From JAWLHA01 sp041690535 (GTDB lineage Bacteria; Pseudomonadota; Gammaproteobacteria; Thiohalomonadales; Thiohalomonadaceae): a DNA stretch of 50,732 nucleotides. Below are positions 13,953 to 22,519 of the stretch, one piece after another. Positions within the stretch are counted from its first letter, which is position 1, and each line of letters begins with the position of its first letter. Location: NCBI GenBank assembly GCA_041690535.1, contig JAWLHA010000031.1, positions 1-50,732 of the forward strand. Direction: 5' to 3'. A model generated the notes under the pieces. It was not told where the DNA came from. It did not search any database and saw nothing but the letters and a program-made list of their open reading frames with translations. The position numbers were made by a program, and so were the translations under genes.

Positions 13953-16900
13953 ATGAACAAGCGCATCCCTACTTCCTTGTTGTACCGCCAGAAAGGGGCG
14001 GTGTTGTCCTACGTGATCGTGGCTATCGGGTTGGCAGGAACCCTGGCCGCAGCCGCGTACCACGGCCTACACACCCTGACGCGAGGGACCACGGTCACCG
14101 CCAACGTGTTGCGGACCGACGCGGCACTGGCGCAGGCCGCCTACTTTCTGGCCGCTGAGGGGGTGGACGGTGATAATGATGGATTCACTGAGTCGTCCGC
14201 CATGCAGGCCGGGGACGGCCCGGCAGATGGGGGTGTCATCCCGGACACTTCCGGGGCGCCCAAGACCGACGGTTGGGGCCGGGCGCTGGGTTACTGCGCG
14301 TGGGATGCGGGCAGCACCGATAGCTCCACGGGGCGACTGAGCGGCGATAATCCGGCCTCGCCAACCTCCTCTGTATTCGCAGTGCTCTCTCCTGGCGCCA
14401 ATGGTACTTTCGACACCACCTGCGCCCAATCGCTCACGGGCGCCTTGGGCGATGACCGGGTGGTGCTGTTCACTCAGGCGCGGATCGCCCAGGGCGTGGG
14501 CGGGACTATTTTTTGGGGCGATCCGGTGGCCGACGCCACGGCGCTCAATGCGCTCGATACAGCGGCGCTGCGCGAGGGTGAAACCCGCCTGGTCAAGGGC
14601 GAGGACAAGCTGTATCGCTGGGACAGCACGGGGGCTTCCTGGGCCTCGCTCTCCGGCGGCTTTGAGCCGGATGAGGCCGCCAACTACCTGGCCCGCGAGG
14701 CGGTTGTGAGCACCACGGCGGGCAAGGACAACAACGTGGCCATCGGCCCTCAAGCCCTCAATCCCTCCGCCACGGGCGACGCTAACATCGCACTGGGTCC
14801 GAATGCGCTCTCAGGAGCGACCTCTGGTTCTTACAACTTCGCGGCCGGTGACGGCGCTCTTTACACCCTCGCGTCAGGCTCAGGCAATGTCGCAATCGGC
14901 CTGCGTGCGCTGAATGCAGGTCACGGAGGAAGTGACAGCATCGCAATCGGTCGGTATGCGCAGGAGTATATGCGGACATACAGTGGTTCAAGTACCAATA
15001 TCGCCCTTGGTCAATTTGCCATGCGGGGATCGGCCACCCCCACACAGAACACCGGCACCCACAACTTCGCCGCCGGATCTGCGGCGCTGACTGGTTTGAC
15101 CAGCGGTTCCTACAACGTCGCCGCAGGGACGTATGCTCTCACCAATACCACCACTGGCAGCCAAAATGCTGCAATCGGCCCGTGGGCGTTGCAGTCGAAT
15201 ACAACAGGAAACGACAATATTGCCGTTGGTTATTCTGCGCTACGCGCAAATACCGTAGGAAGCCATAGCATTGCTCTTGGCCGAGGGGCTCAGCAAAGTA
15301 TGCGGTCATCATCGAATTCGGTGCCTGCCAACAATATCGCTTTTGGTTACAACGCAATGAACGGTTCCGCCAACCCGGCCGCCAACACGGGCAGGAATAA
15401 CACTGCAATAGGTGAGATGAGCCTTTATAGTCTCACCAGTGGTTCGTACAACTTCGCAGCAGGCACCCGTGCGCTCTACAGCAACTCCAGCGGCTTACAT
15501 AATGTTGCAATCGGCTTCTATGCGTTGAATGCGACCCAAGGGCACGGCAACATCGGTATTGGCGATAATGCACAAAGGAATACGATGGGATCGTACAACA
15601 TCGCCCTGGGAAGTAATGCCTTGCGCGGGTCCGTTACCCCCGCGAGCAACACTGGTACTTCCAACTTTGCAGCCGGATTTCAGACACTTTACAACAACAC
15701 GTCTGGGGGGCATAACTTTGCTGCGGGCTGGACCGCCTTGACGAAAAACACAACCGGCACCGGCAATGTGGCTATCGGGGGCAATGCACTCGCCAACAAC
15801 GATGTCGGCAGTTATAGTGTTGCTGTTGGGTATGACGCACAAACCTTCATGGTCGGAGGCTACAACGTTGCGGTGGGGTATTCGGCTTTACGAGGCTCCA
15901 CTGCGCCCGCTACTAACACCGGATCGAATAACGTTGCTTTCGGCACGCAGGCGCTCTATGCGAACTCATCCGGAAGCTATAACTTCGCCGCCGGGCATCA
16001 TTCGCTCCAGTCGAACACATCGGGAAGTTATAACACCGCAATCGGCATTACGGCCCTTTCCAACAACACTACGGGAAATGGCAATTTTGCCGTGGGTTCT
16101 AGTGCTCTCGGTGCTAACACCACAGGTTCCCACAGCATCGCCGTGGGTGCCTACGCGCAGCAGTACATGCGCCCGACGTTCAATGGCTACAATGTCGCGT
16201 TCGGGATCTATGCCCTGCGCGGTTCCAACGACCCCACCGCCAACACCGGCACCCATAACTTCGCCGTGGGCAATGCCGCCATGATGCAGAACAGCTCCGG
16301 CTCGAACAACGTGGCCTTGGGGTGGAACGCGCTGGCGGCCAATACCACTGGCTGGAACAACCTTGCCGTGGGGCAAAATGCCATGGGGGGAAATACCACC
16401 GGGTCCAACAACATTGCCCTGGGTCAAAATGCGCTCATCGGTGCCGCTACATCGCACGAGAGTATCGCCATTGGTACCTCGGCCCAATCGCGAATGGCCC
16501 CGGTCGGGGCCGCGTACAACGTGGCTATCGGCGCCAGCGCCCTTTCCGGCTCCGCCACCGTGACGGCCAACACCGGCACCTACAACACGGCGGCGGGGTA
16601 TCACGCGCTCCTGAACAACAGCTCCGGCCGATACAACGTCGGCCTCGGGGCCTCGGCGCTGGCAGGCAATGCCACGGGGACCTACAATGCCGCTCTCGGG
16701 GCCGGTGCCGATGTGGGTAGCCCCAATCTGACCTACGCCACCGCCGTCGGCGCGGGGACGGTCGTCAACAGCAGCAACACCGTGGCGCTCGGGCGCTCGA
16801 TGGATACCGTCCATGTGGCCGGGGATATCGTGATCGACGGCAACGGCACCGTCGGCGGGGTGACGATCACCTCGGATGCGCGCCTCAAGACCAATGTTGT

Positions 16901-17474
16901 CCCTATTCGGGATAGTTTGGCCTCCCTGCGCAAACTCCAGGGGGTGACCTACGACTGGAAGGACGCTAAGGCGAACCGCACCATTGCCAAGATGGGGTTT
17001 ATCGCCCAGGAGGTGGAAGAGGTTCTTCCCGGTCTCAATTTGGTCTATACCGACACGGACGGGAACAAATCGCTCGCTTATCCCAATCTGGTGGCCTTGG
17101 CCGTGGAAGGGGTGAAGGCCGTGGATGCTCGCGTCGAGGAATTGGCCGAGGTGGTGACCCTAACGGGAGTCGGCGTGCCAACCCATGTGCCGATGCTGGG
17201 CGACCAGGCTGGGTTGTACTACCGGGGCGAAGCGATCTTGGAGCATAACGGATGCACGGTGGTTCGGCTTCCCTCCTATTTTGAAGCGGTGGCGCGGCCC
17301 GGTGGGCGTACTGTCCACCTGACCCCATGGCTGAGCAAGGGGCCGGCCCCACGCTTGGCGGCGAGCGGGGTCGAGCGGGGGTTGTTTGAGGTGTGCGGGG
17401 AGCCCACCGACGAGGGCAAGGGCTTCTGGTGGGAGGTCAAGGCCGTGCGGGAAGCGATTCGGCCAGCGGCATGA
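13953..17474 (+). CDS. Giant pilus-tip adhesin: pilin N-terminus, YadA-head repeats, endosialidase-type chaperone
   Basis: 1173 aa. Residues 1-45 are prepilin-like (RQKGAVLSYVIVAIGLAGTL). About 45-250 form a PilV-like region (KTDGWGRALGYCAWD). About 255-960 are YadA-head-type repeats (SGSYNVAIG..AL..NTTG, period about 14-15 residues) arranged in six larger blocks, each marked by ALRGS.TP..NTG. About 965-1060 is a peptidase S74 / intramolecular chaperone of endosialidase domain (SDARLKTNVVPI ... IAQEVEEVLP). The last 90 residues are a small beta domain (VVRLPSYFEAVARPGG ... FWWEVKAVREA) often found after S74 domains. It replaces the shufflon-type PilV tip of R64. Last gene of the operon; no terminator seen. 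Confidence 0.9.
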   Translation: MNKRIPTSLLYRQKGAVLSYVIVAIGLAGTLAAAAYHGLHTLTRGTTVTANVLRTDAALAQAAYFLAAEGVDGDNDGFTESSAMQAGDGPADGGVIPDTSGAPKTDGWGRALGYCAWDAGSTDSSTGRLSGDNPASPTSSVFAVLSPGANGTFDTTCAQSLTGALGDDRVVLFTQARIAQGVGGTIFWGDPVADATALNALDTAALREGETRLVKGEDKLYRWDSTGASWASLSGGFEPDEAANYLAREAVVSTTAGKDNNVAIGPQALNPSATGDANIALGPNALSGATSGSYNFAAGDGALYTLASGSGNVAIGLRALNAGHGGSDSIAIGRYAQEYMRTYSGSSTNIALGQFAMRGSATPTQNTGTHNFAAGSAALTGLTSGSYNVAAGTYALTNTTTGSQNAAIGPWALQSNTTGNDNIAVGYSALRANTVGSHSIALGRGAQQSMRSSSNSVPANNIAFGYNAMNGSANPAANTGRNNTAIGEMSLYSLTSGSYNFAAGTRALYSNSSGLHNVAIGFYALNATQGHGNIGIGDNAQRNTMGSYNIALGSNALRGSVTPASNTGTSNFAAGFQTLYNNTSGGHNFAAGWTALTKNTTGTGNVAIGGNALANNDVGSYSVAVGYDAQTFMVGGYNVAVGYSALRGSTAPATNTGSNNVAFGTQALYANSSGSYNFAAGHHSLQSNTSGSYNTAIGITALSNNTTGNGNFAVGSSALGANTTGSHSIAVGAYAQQYMRPTFNGYNVAFGIYALRGSNDPTANTGTHNFAVGNAAMMQNSSGSNNVALGWNALAANTTGWNNLAVGQNAMGGNTTGSNNIALGQNALIGAATSHESIAIGTSAQSRMAPVGAAYNVAIGASALSGSATVTANTGTYNTAAGYHALLNNSSGRYNVGLGASALAGNATGTYNAALGAGADVGSPNLTYATAVGAGTVVNSSNTVALGRSMDTVHVAGDIVIDGNGTVGGVTITSDARLKTNVVPIRDSLASLRKLQGVTYDWKDAKANRTIAKMGFIAQEVEEVLPGLNLVYTDTDGNKSLAYPNLVALAVEGVKAVDARVEELAEVVTLTGVGVPTHVPMLGDQAGLYYRGEAILEHNGCTVVRLPSYFEAVARPGGRTVHLTPWLSKGPAPRLAASGVERGLFEVCGEPTDEGKGFWWEVKAVREAIRPAA

Positions 17475-17483
17475 TGCGCCCTG

Positions 17484-17546
17484 TTGCACTCCGTTCTGTA
17501 TGTCTCCTCGAACCCTGACATTCGCTCAGAACAGAGGAGAACCGAA
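17484..17546 (+). promoter_or_regulatory. Cassette leader for the gene at 17547
   Basis: TTGCAC 17484-17489, N9, TATGTC 17499-17504, hairpin CTGA/TCAG 17515-17529 (covariant), GAGGAG 17534-17539. Confidence 0.9.
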
Positions 17547-18134
17547 ATGAACCATGACCTGAAGCCTGGCTTCGCCATCTACTTCGTCAGTCTGACGTTT
17601 GCCAAGGAAGTGCATATCGGTGGGTTCACCAGATTCCACGATGTGTATGTGATCGCGAGAACGGTCGAGGAGGCGGAAGCCCTGGCCACTGCGAAGTATG
17701 CAGAGCACGTTGAGGTCACTCGCGCCAGCGCCCGGCTCGCCCTCAACCAGGTGGTCGCGACGTACACCTGTCTGGAGCGGTCCCCCGGTTTTGCCGAGGG
17801 ATGCTTTCACGAGGAGTACGAACCGTCGCAGTACACAGCCGAGGATGCTCGACGGTTGGTTGATGACGTGGACAATTTCGTCAAAGGTCGGCGGGACAGC
17901 TATCCCTCTCCAAAGGCCCTGGCTGAGCGCTTCCGACAGGTCTGGGCCTCCTTCGGGTATTGGTGTCCGATAGGGCAGCAGTGGCAGAAGGTCGGCTTGG
18001 AGTTGCTGGAGAAGATCGGCAACCGCCCACATACCCTGGGCGAACGGGTTCCGTTTGACACGCTGGACGAGCTTCACGGCCTGAACGGCATGTTCAACCA
18101 GACCCGAGGCGATGTGGTGAACTTTGCTTCGTAA
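17547..18134 (+). CDS. Hypothetical protein
   Basis: 195 aa, one of the larger cassette proteins. N-terminal beta-rich part (FAIYFVSLTFAKEVHIGGF) followed by a helix with AEALATAKYAEH, resembling small 'DUF' phage proteins that bind nucleic acid, but no family is recognised. ATG 17547 follows GAGGAG. Confidence 0.75.
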   Translation: MNHDLKPGFAIYFVSLTFAKEVHIGGFTRFHDVYVIARTVEEAEALATAKYAEHVEVTRASARLALNQVVATYTCLERSPGFAEGCFHEEYEPSQYTAEDARRLVDDVDNFVKGRRDSYPSPKALAERFRQVWASFGYWCPIGQQWQKVGLELLEKIGNRPHTLGERVPFDTLDELHGLNGMFNQTRGDVVNFAS

Positions 18135-18141
18135 CCCTTCC

Positions 18142-18168
18142 CAGCCCCTCTCCGGAGGGGCTTTCTCT
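18142..18168 (+). terminator. Terminator, type A
   Basis: GCCCCTC TCCG GAGGGGC then TTTCTCTTT. Confidence 0.9.
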
Positions 18169-18229
18169 TTCACCAGCCCCGGTATGCCCCTTCGAACCCC
18201 GACGTGTGTGTCGGACTGGGAGGTATTGT
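18168..18229 (+). promoter_or_regulatory. Cassette leader for the gene at 18230
   Basis: TTTCAC 18168-18173, N9, TATGCC 18183-18188, hairpin CCGAC/GTCGG 18199-18214 (covariant), GGGAGG 18218-18223 instead of GAGGAG. Confidence 0.85.
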
Positions 18230-18508
18230 ATGCAGACCACTGTCTCGATGGCCCCTGACTCTGTCTCGGCAGTTCAGGCGGCAAAACTCAAGGCGCGCAA
18301 GGGTCATCAAGACTGGCTCGTCTGGAGAACTCATCAGGGTCATTGGGCGTATGCCCGCGCAACGGCTGAGGCCATCAAGGCGGCCATGCTCGCAACCGGG
18401 ACCGCTCGTCGGTTCTGGCTCTATGCTGCGAATAGCGGCGTCGGGCACACCCTGAGTTGGCGGCTTGCGTTGACGGTGCGGCGGAACATGATCGGCGGTG
18501 CCGCGTAA
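18230..18508 (+). CDS. Small hypothetical protein
   Basis: 92 aa, basic, with helices (AVQAAKLKARKGHQDW, ARATAEAIKAAMLAT). ATG 18230 lies 6 nt after GGGAGG. No family recognised. Single-gene cassette. Confidence 0.7.
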   Translation: MQTTVSMAPDSVSAVQAAKLKARKGHQDWLVWRTHQGHWAYARATAEAIKAAMLATGTARRFWLYAANSGVGHTLSWRLALTVRRNMIGGAA

Positions 18509-18512
18509 TTCC

Positions 18513-18538
18513 CAGCCCCTCTTCGGAGGGGCTTTCTC
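18513..18538 (+). terminator. Terminator, type A
   Basis: GCCCCTC TTCG GAGGGGC then TTTCTCTTT. Confidence 0.9.
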
Positions 18539-18602
18539 TTTCACCCCCTCCTGTATGTCTCCTGGAACCCCGGCATCTCGCCGGACTACGAGGAGAACGA
18601 CA
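18539..18602 (+). promoter_or_regulatory. Cassette leader for the gene at 18603
   Basis: TTTCAC 18539-18544, N9, TATGTC 18554-18559, hairpin CCGGC/GCCGG 18570-18584, GAGGAG 18590-18595. Confidence 0.9.
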
Positions 18603-18812
18603 GTGACCGGATACACCATCACCATCAAACGGACCGGCGAGTGCAAGCCGGTGAACCCAGCCCACGTCGCCGGCCTGTGCGTCGAGATGTGTGGCGGCGG
18701 GTACACCGAGGCGCAAACCCGCGCCGCCATGGCCGCTCAGGCGCAAATCGAGGACGGCCGTCCGTTCGAGACCGAGCGCTACGTTCTGGCCAAAGGCCCG
18801 GCGGAGCACTGA
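18603..18812 (+). CDS. Small hypothetical protein, GTG start
   Basis: 69 aa from GTG 18603, the only start codon at proper distance from GAGGAG. Contains GLCVEMCGGGYTEAQTRAAMAAQ, a helix that may pair with the preceding beta strands. No family recognised. Confidence 0.7.
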   Translation: MTGYTITIKRTGECKPVNPAHVAGLCVEMCGGGYTEAQTRAAMAAQAQIEDGRPFETERYVLAKGPAEH

Positions 18813-18843
18813 GTCAGCCCGCTCGACGTTGGTCAGCGCATTC

Positions 18844-18869
18844 CAGCCCCTCTTCGGAGGGGCTTTCTC
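18844..18869 (+). terminator. Terminator, type A
   Basis: GCCCCTC TTCG GAGGGGC then TTTCTCTTT. Confidence 0.9.
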
Positions 18870-18932
18870 TTTCACCCCCTCCTGTATGTCTCCTTGAACC
18901 CCGGCATTCCGCCGGCTTGCGAGGAGAACCGC
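18870..18932 (+). promoter_or_regulatory. Cassette leader for the gene at 18933
   Basis: TTTCAC 18870-18875, N9, TATGTC 18885-18890, hairpin CCGGC/GCCGG 18901-18915, GAGGAG 18921-18926. Confidence 0.9.
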
Positions 18933-19274
18933 GTGACAACTGAAAACGACCGTGACCGTGCCTTTAACGAAGGAGCCCAAGCCTACCGAAAAGGGGTTTC
19001 TTCGGACGACAACCCCTATGGGGAGTCCGATCTGGGCGAGGAGTGGGCTGCCGGTTGGGACGATGCGGAGTCGCAGGGACCGACCAATCCTGACCGGGTT
19101 GAAGCCGCTACGGCCGCGCTCGAAGCTCATGCCGCCTCGAAAGGGGAGGTTGTGGACGAAGATAATGTCGGAGATTTGCTTGCCGACCTGATGCACTACT
19201 GCGCCGAAAACGGCATTGATTTCGCGACCAAGCTGACGGTGGCCGAAGTCCACTTCAACTGCGAAACCGAATAG
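18933..19274 (+). CDS. Protein with ribosome-modulation-factor-like N-terminus
   Basis: 113 aa from GTG 18933. Residues 8-45 (AFNEGAQAYRKG ... NPYGESDLGEEWAAGWDDA) follow the Rmf/CrpP-type pattern G..A...G....NPY......W..GW..A found in ribosome modulation factor and in plasmid proteins. The C-terminal half is helical and acidic. A ribosome or RNA role is inferred, not shown. Confidence 0.7.
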   Translation: MTTENDRDRAFNEGAQAYRKGVSSDDNPYGESDLGEEWAAGWDDAESQGPTNPDRVEAATAALEAHAASKGEVVDEDNVGDLLADLMHYCAENGIDFATKLTVAEVHFNCETE

Positions 19275-19284
19275 TGCCAATTCC

Positions 19285-19310
19285 CAGCCCCTCCTCGGAG
19301 GGGCATTTCG
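19285..19310 (+). terminator. Terminator, type A
   Basis: GCCCCTC CTCG GAGGGGC then ATTTCGTTT. Confidence 0.85.
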
Positions 19311-19373
19311 TTTCATCCTTCCCCGTATGTCTCTTCGAACCCAGCATTTTCGCTGACACTGAGGAGAACCAAT
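19311..19373 (+). promoter_or_regulatory. Cassette leader for the gene at 19374
   Basis: TTTCAT 19311-19316, N9, TATGTC 19326-19331, hairpin CAGC/GCTG 19342-19355 (covariant), GAGGAG 19361-19366. Confidence 0.85.
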
Positions 19374-19577
19374 ATGCCAGCATCCGAACAAAACAATCTC
19401 TGCGCTCAAGTCAAACAAGAGCTTACCGCCATGTCCGATGTCGGGATGTTTTCCGCTGAGGAGCTTTCCAGGGCGTTGGCCTATGTCGATGCTCACCAGG
19501 ACGAAGTGACGGAGGTCGCAGAGACTGGAGGGGTCAGCGATGCCGCTGACCTGGTGCTCGACCTCATTCGGATCTGA
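19374..19577 (+). CDS. Small acidic helical protein
   Basis: 67 aa, acidic, almost wholly helical (MFSAEELSRALAYVDAHQDEVTE region). No family recognised. Single-gene cassette. Confidence 0.7.
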   Translation: MPASEQNNLCAQVKQELTAMSDVGMFSAEELSRALAYVDAHQDEVTEVAETGGVSDAADLVLDLIRI

Positions 19578-19585
19578 CCTTTCAC

Positions 19586-19606
19586 GCCCCCTCCTCGGAG
19601 GGGGCT
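19586..19606 (+). terminator. Terminator-like stem, type A
   Basis: GCCCCCTC CTCG GAGGGGGC, but followed by TCCTCC rather than T; may be weak. Confidence 0.6.
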
Positions 19607-19642
19607 CCTCCACCGCTGCTTCGACCCGCCTCTCGGCTTCCC

Positions 19643-19705
19643 CTTCACTCCCGCAGGTATGCCTCTTCGAACCCCGCCAAGCCTGGCGGAATCCGAGGAG
19701 AATTT
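19643..19705 (+). promoter_or_regulatory. Cassette leader for the gene at 19706
   Basis: CTTCAC 19643-19648, N9, TATGCC 19658-19663, hairpin CCGCCA/TGGCGG 19674-19689 (covariant, 6 bp), GAGGAG 19695-19700. Confidence 0.9.
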
Positions 19706-19966
19706 ATGTCCAAAAAGCGCGCTATTCTGGGAGAGTACGTGGGACACCTGGCGATAGGTGCGGCGATGTTTGTCGCACTACTGTTGTTCGGGGGCGCATT
19801 GAACATGCTGGTCCATTGGGCCGGTCCGGTGGTTGGAGATCCGCTCTTTGCCGATTTGATGGCCAATGTCGAAAAGGTTATTCTTTATGCAGACATGGCG
19901 TTCATCATCTGGTGGGCGATCTTCTCGACCTATAAGGCAATCAAGGAGATGCACGACAATGGGTGA
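19706..19966 (+). CDS. Small membrane protein, two spans
   Basis: 86 aa. Two hydrophobic segments, near residues 15-38 (AIGAAMFVALLLFGGALNML) and 58-75 (VILYADMAFIIWWAIFS), linked by a short extracytoplasmic loop. Inner-membrane protein of unknown role. Its end overlaps the start of the next gene by 8 nt. Confidence 0.75.
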   Translation: MSKKRAILGEYVGHLAIGAAMFVALLLFGGALNMLVHWAGPVVGDPLFADLMANVEKVILYADMAFIIWWAIFSTYKAIKEMHDNG

Positions 19967-20096
19967 CTTCGTGAAGGGGTTCCTCAAGGGCGCCAAGGAA
20001 ACGCCACGCGGTTATTTCGCCCCGGCGGTGGCTCTTTGGCGATTGCTTGTCGGTGTCACTGAATCCTTGATTCAGCCCAAGCACACCGTCGCCTGA
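19959..20096 (+). CDS. Very small protein coupled to the membrane protein
   Basis: 45 aa (MGDFVKGFLKGAKETPRGYF ...). ATG 19959 overlaps the 3' end of the preceding gene by 8 nt, giving translational coupling; AAGGAG lies at 19943-19948. Has an amphipathic N-terminal helix and a hydrophobic centre, so membrane association with its partner is plausible. No family recognised. Confidence 0.7.
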   Translation: MGDFVKGFLKGAKETPRGYFAPAVALWRLLVGVTESLIQPKHTVA

Positions 20097-20117
20097 TCCT
20101 CAACTCTCCATTCATGA

Positions 20118-20143
20118 GCCCGGTCTTTTGGCCGGGCTTTCTA
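20118..20143 (+). terminator. Terminator
   Basis: GCCCGG TCTTTTGG CCGGGC then TTTCTATTT. Confidence 0.9.
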
Positions 20144-20156
20144 TTTGCCCTCCCAC

Positions 20157-20181
20157 AAAGACAAAGGCCCCCGAAGGGGCC
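20157..20181 (-). terminator. Terminator of the minus-strand KfrA operon
   Basis: On the minus strand GGCCCC TTCG GGGGCC is followed by TTTGTCTTT. The gap 20182-20374 between this and the gene holds no other feature I can support. Confidence 0.8.
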
Positions 20182-20374
20182 TGGGATGCGGCGTGGCAGG
20201 TTTGCTGTCTCTGCCAGGGGCCCGGCTACGCGGGGCGGAGTCCCGACGTAGTCTCGAAAGCCCGATGCGGCGGTGCAGAGCGGGAACAGACCGGAAGGTA
20301 TGCCGGTTCTGGGTCAGGCGCAAGAGATAATCGGCCCACTTCCTGGGAGCACCGCTCCACTGGAGGGGAGGGCG

Positions 20375-21403
20375 TCAACCTCGCTCCTCAGAAGAACGGC
20401 TTTGTGCTTCAACCTGCTGGTGCTGTGCCCGTTCCAGCGCCGCGACCAGTTCCGCGATCTGTTGAGCCTGTCGCTGCCCCTCGGCATCTTGGGCGACCAG
20501 ACGCGCCTTCAGGTCGGCCCGGTCCTCCTTCGCGGCCTCCAGCGACGCCTTGAGCCCGGTGTTCTCCGCTTGGAACCCTGCTGCCTCCTTGCGGGTCACA
20601 TCGAGTTCGGCCTTGGTCTCGGACAGTCGCGTCTCCAGCATCCCTTTCTCCGCTTCCAGCGTGCGGGCCTTACCGGCGATCTCCCCATGTTGGGTCAGCA
20701 GCCGGCGGATCTCCTCTTCGCGCCCGGAGATCCTGTTCTCCAAGACCGTGTTTTCCTCGTCAGCCTCCTTTAGCTGCCGGTTCAAGGACTCCTCGCGCTC
20801 CCGAAGACGGGCCAGTTCATCGCGAAGCTGCCGCTCCGTCTCTTCAGCGGTGGCGGCCACTGCCTTCAACCGGCCATCCAGCTCTTCGACGCGGGCCGTC
20901 AGGTCTCCGGCGCGGGCCTGTTCGACCGCGAGCGCGTGTTCCACCTCCACCCGCCGGGCGCGTTCAGCTTCCATGGCGGTGATCGCCGCCTGCCGGGTTT
21001 CAGCCTCGTCCCCCAGGCGAGCGAGGGCGGTATCGCGTTCGCGCTCAGCGCGCTCGATGCGCTGAGTGGCCGCCTCCTGATGTCGAAGAAGGTCCGCCTT
21101 CGCCCCCTCGATTTCGGCATCGGCCATCTTCTTGGCCGTCTCCAGGGCCTTGTCCCACAGGCGCTCGTAGAGGGCGGTGATGGCCTCGTAGGCGTCCGTT
21201 GGGATGTCCGGTCGCTCGTTCTGGGCGCGCAGTTTGCGGGCGATGTCTTGCCAGAACGAGGGCATGTACTTGTTGACGGTCACGGGGCTGCCGCCGATCA
21301 CTCGACGAACTGCATCGCCCGTGGGGGACTTTCCCTCGGCCATCAGTTGGTAGGCGGCCTCGATGACCTTCTTTTCGGTAACGCGGGTAGCGATTTCGCT
21401 CAT
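20375..21403 (-). CDS. KfrA-like plasmid DNA-binding coiled-coil protein
   Basis: 342 aa. Residues 1-75 match the KfrA N-terminal DNA-binding domain (TEKKVIEAAYQLMAEGKSPT ... GGSPVTVNKYMPSFW). Residues 80-330 are a long coiled coil of Glu, Arg, Ala and Leu heptads. KfrA of IncP/IncU plasmids is an alpha-helical filament-forming protein that autoregulates and supports partition. Last gene of a five-gene minus-strand operon. Confidence 0.88.
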   Translation of the reverse strand: MSEIATRVTEKKVIEAAYQLMAEGKSPTGDAVRRVIGGSPVTVNKYMPSFWQDIARKLRAQNERPDIPTDAYEAITALYERLWDKALETAKKMADAEIEGAKADLLRHQEAATQRIERAERERDTALARLGDEAETRQAAITAMEAERARRVEVEHALAVEQARAGDLTARVEELDGRLKAVAATAEETERQLRDELARLREREESLNRQLKEADEENTVLENRISGREEEIRRLLTQHGEIAGKARTLEAEKGMLETRLSETKAELDVTRKEAAGFQAENTGLKASLEAAKEDRADLKARLVAQDAEGQRQAQQIAELVAALERAQHQQVEAQSRSSEERG

Positions 21404-21438
21404 CCTCTAGCTTCTCTCCATAGTTTGTCCGCGAATAG

Positions 21439-22014
21439 TCATTGGGGCTCATCAAAGTCGCTGTAGCGCACCCGCCGGAAACAGCCGTGGGTCTCCAGCC
21501 AGATCCGCAGCTCCGCAGGAGCCGACGGGCTACGCAGCGCCCGTAATGCGTCCAGGGTCAAGGGCTCATCCACCGCTCGGCCCCGGTAGTAGGCCGCCCA
21601 GAGGTAGGCCCCTCGCCAGCCGTATTTACGCACGTTGTAGTGCTGAGTGGAACGGCGGTTCTGGTCCCAGACGACAGTCGCCCAAGCAACGAAATAGGGG
21701 TCGGTACGACCCTGCTGGCGCTTGACCACGAGCTGCACCCCGGCCAACCCTGCGCGGCTCGGGCGCAGCGGCCTCAGGGTGGGCACCCGCCCATTGCGCC
21801 GAGCCTGTTGCGGTAGCCGGGCGAGGAGCTGATCGCGCCAAGTCCGGGCGGCGCGCTTCGCCCCCCGCATTCCCCCATGATCGCGGGCGGGAAAAGAGCG
21901 TTGATGGACCACTCGTTGCTCCCCGACGCGCTCGCACAGCCGCACCCACCAGCCATAGGCAAGGAGGGTCAGGCCATAATCGGGGTCGGTCGGCTTGCGC
22001 GGTATGGGGCTCAC
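21439..22014 (-). CDS. Basic protein with AP2-like region
   Basis: 191 aa from GTG 22014, which overlaps the upstream stop (GTGA). Very basic. The centre (LAGVQLVVKRQQGRTDPYF ... HYNVRKYGWRGAYLWAAYYR) has the pattern of AP2-type DNA-binding domains in phage and plasmid proteins (three strands then a helix). DNA binding is inferred. The ATG at 22050 would require a long overlap with the upstream gene. Confidence 0.65.
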   Translation of the reverse strand: MSPIPRKPTDPDYGLTLLAYGWWVRLCERVGEQRVVHQRSFPARDHGGMRGAKRAARTWRDQLLARLPQQARRNGRVPTLRPLRPSRAGLAGVQLVVKRQQGRTDPYFVAWATVVWDQNRRSTQHYNVRKYGWRGAYLWAAYYRGRAVDEPLTLDALRALRSPSAPAELRIWLETHGCFRRVRYSDFDEPQ

Positions 22015-22253
22015 GGCCGCATCTTGGTACAACCCATTTCCATCACCCACCGGTAAGCGTCCACGGCCCGGACGAACGGGTCCGTCACCCCATGTTTCGC
22101 GAGGATTCTGTGGCCGCGCTCAGCAGTGGCTAGCCGGATCTTTCGTCGATCCTCCGTGGGAACGTCGCTATCGTGCAAATCCGGGGTGTCCGTAAGCACC
22201 GCGTACGAAGCCTCAATGAGTTCAGCGACGATTCTTGCCTGTCTCTTGTTCAT
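22011..22253 (-). CDS. Small hypothetical protein
   Basis: 80 aa, basic, helical (MNKRQARIVAELIEASYAVL). Overlaps the next gene by 4 nt. GAGAAG precedes the ATG. No family recognised. Confidence 0.7.
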   Translation of the reverse strand: MNKRQARIVAELIEASYAVLTDTPDLHDSDVPTEDRRKIRLATAERGHRILAKHGVTDPFVRAVDAYRWVMEMGCTKMRP

Positions 22254-22274
22254 CTTCTCGCTGCCGCCTTTCGT

Positions 22275-22490
22275 CTAGGGTTCGACGCCCATCAGCTCAG
22301 CCAGCATCCGTATGGCGCGTTTGACCTCTTCTAAGTCCGTGCGGGGGAGGCCCTCGCAATCACGACCATCCATGCGCTTCATGGTCTGTCGCAACTGATC
22401 CCGCATTACCTGTTGTCGGGCCTCGATCAACCCCATGTCTTTCTCGCGACAACGGTCCAACGCTTCCTTGGTGATATTGAATTCGCTCAT
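22275..22490 (-). CDS. Small hypothetical protein
   Basis: 71 aa, charged and helical throughout (LIEARQQVMRDQLRQTMKRM). GAGAGAGG precedes the ATG. Middle gene of the minus-strand operon, 21 nt before the next. Confidence 0.7.
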   Translation of the reverse strand: MSEFNITKEALDRCREKDMGLIEARQQVMRDQLRQTMKRMDGRDCEGLPRTDLEEVKRAIRMLAELMGVEP

Positions 22491-22519
22491 CCGCCTCTCT
22501 CTCGTGGCAGTTGATTCAT

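Noticed and set aside
13016..13966. 316-aa minus-strand ORF under the pilin genes
   Set aside because: Shadow of two genes with clear prepilin starts; composition and context do not support it.
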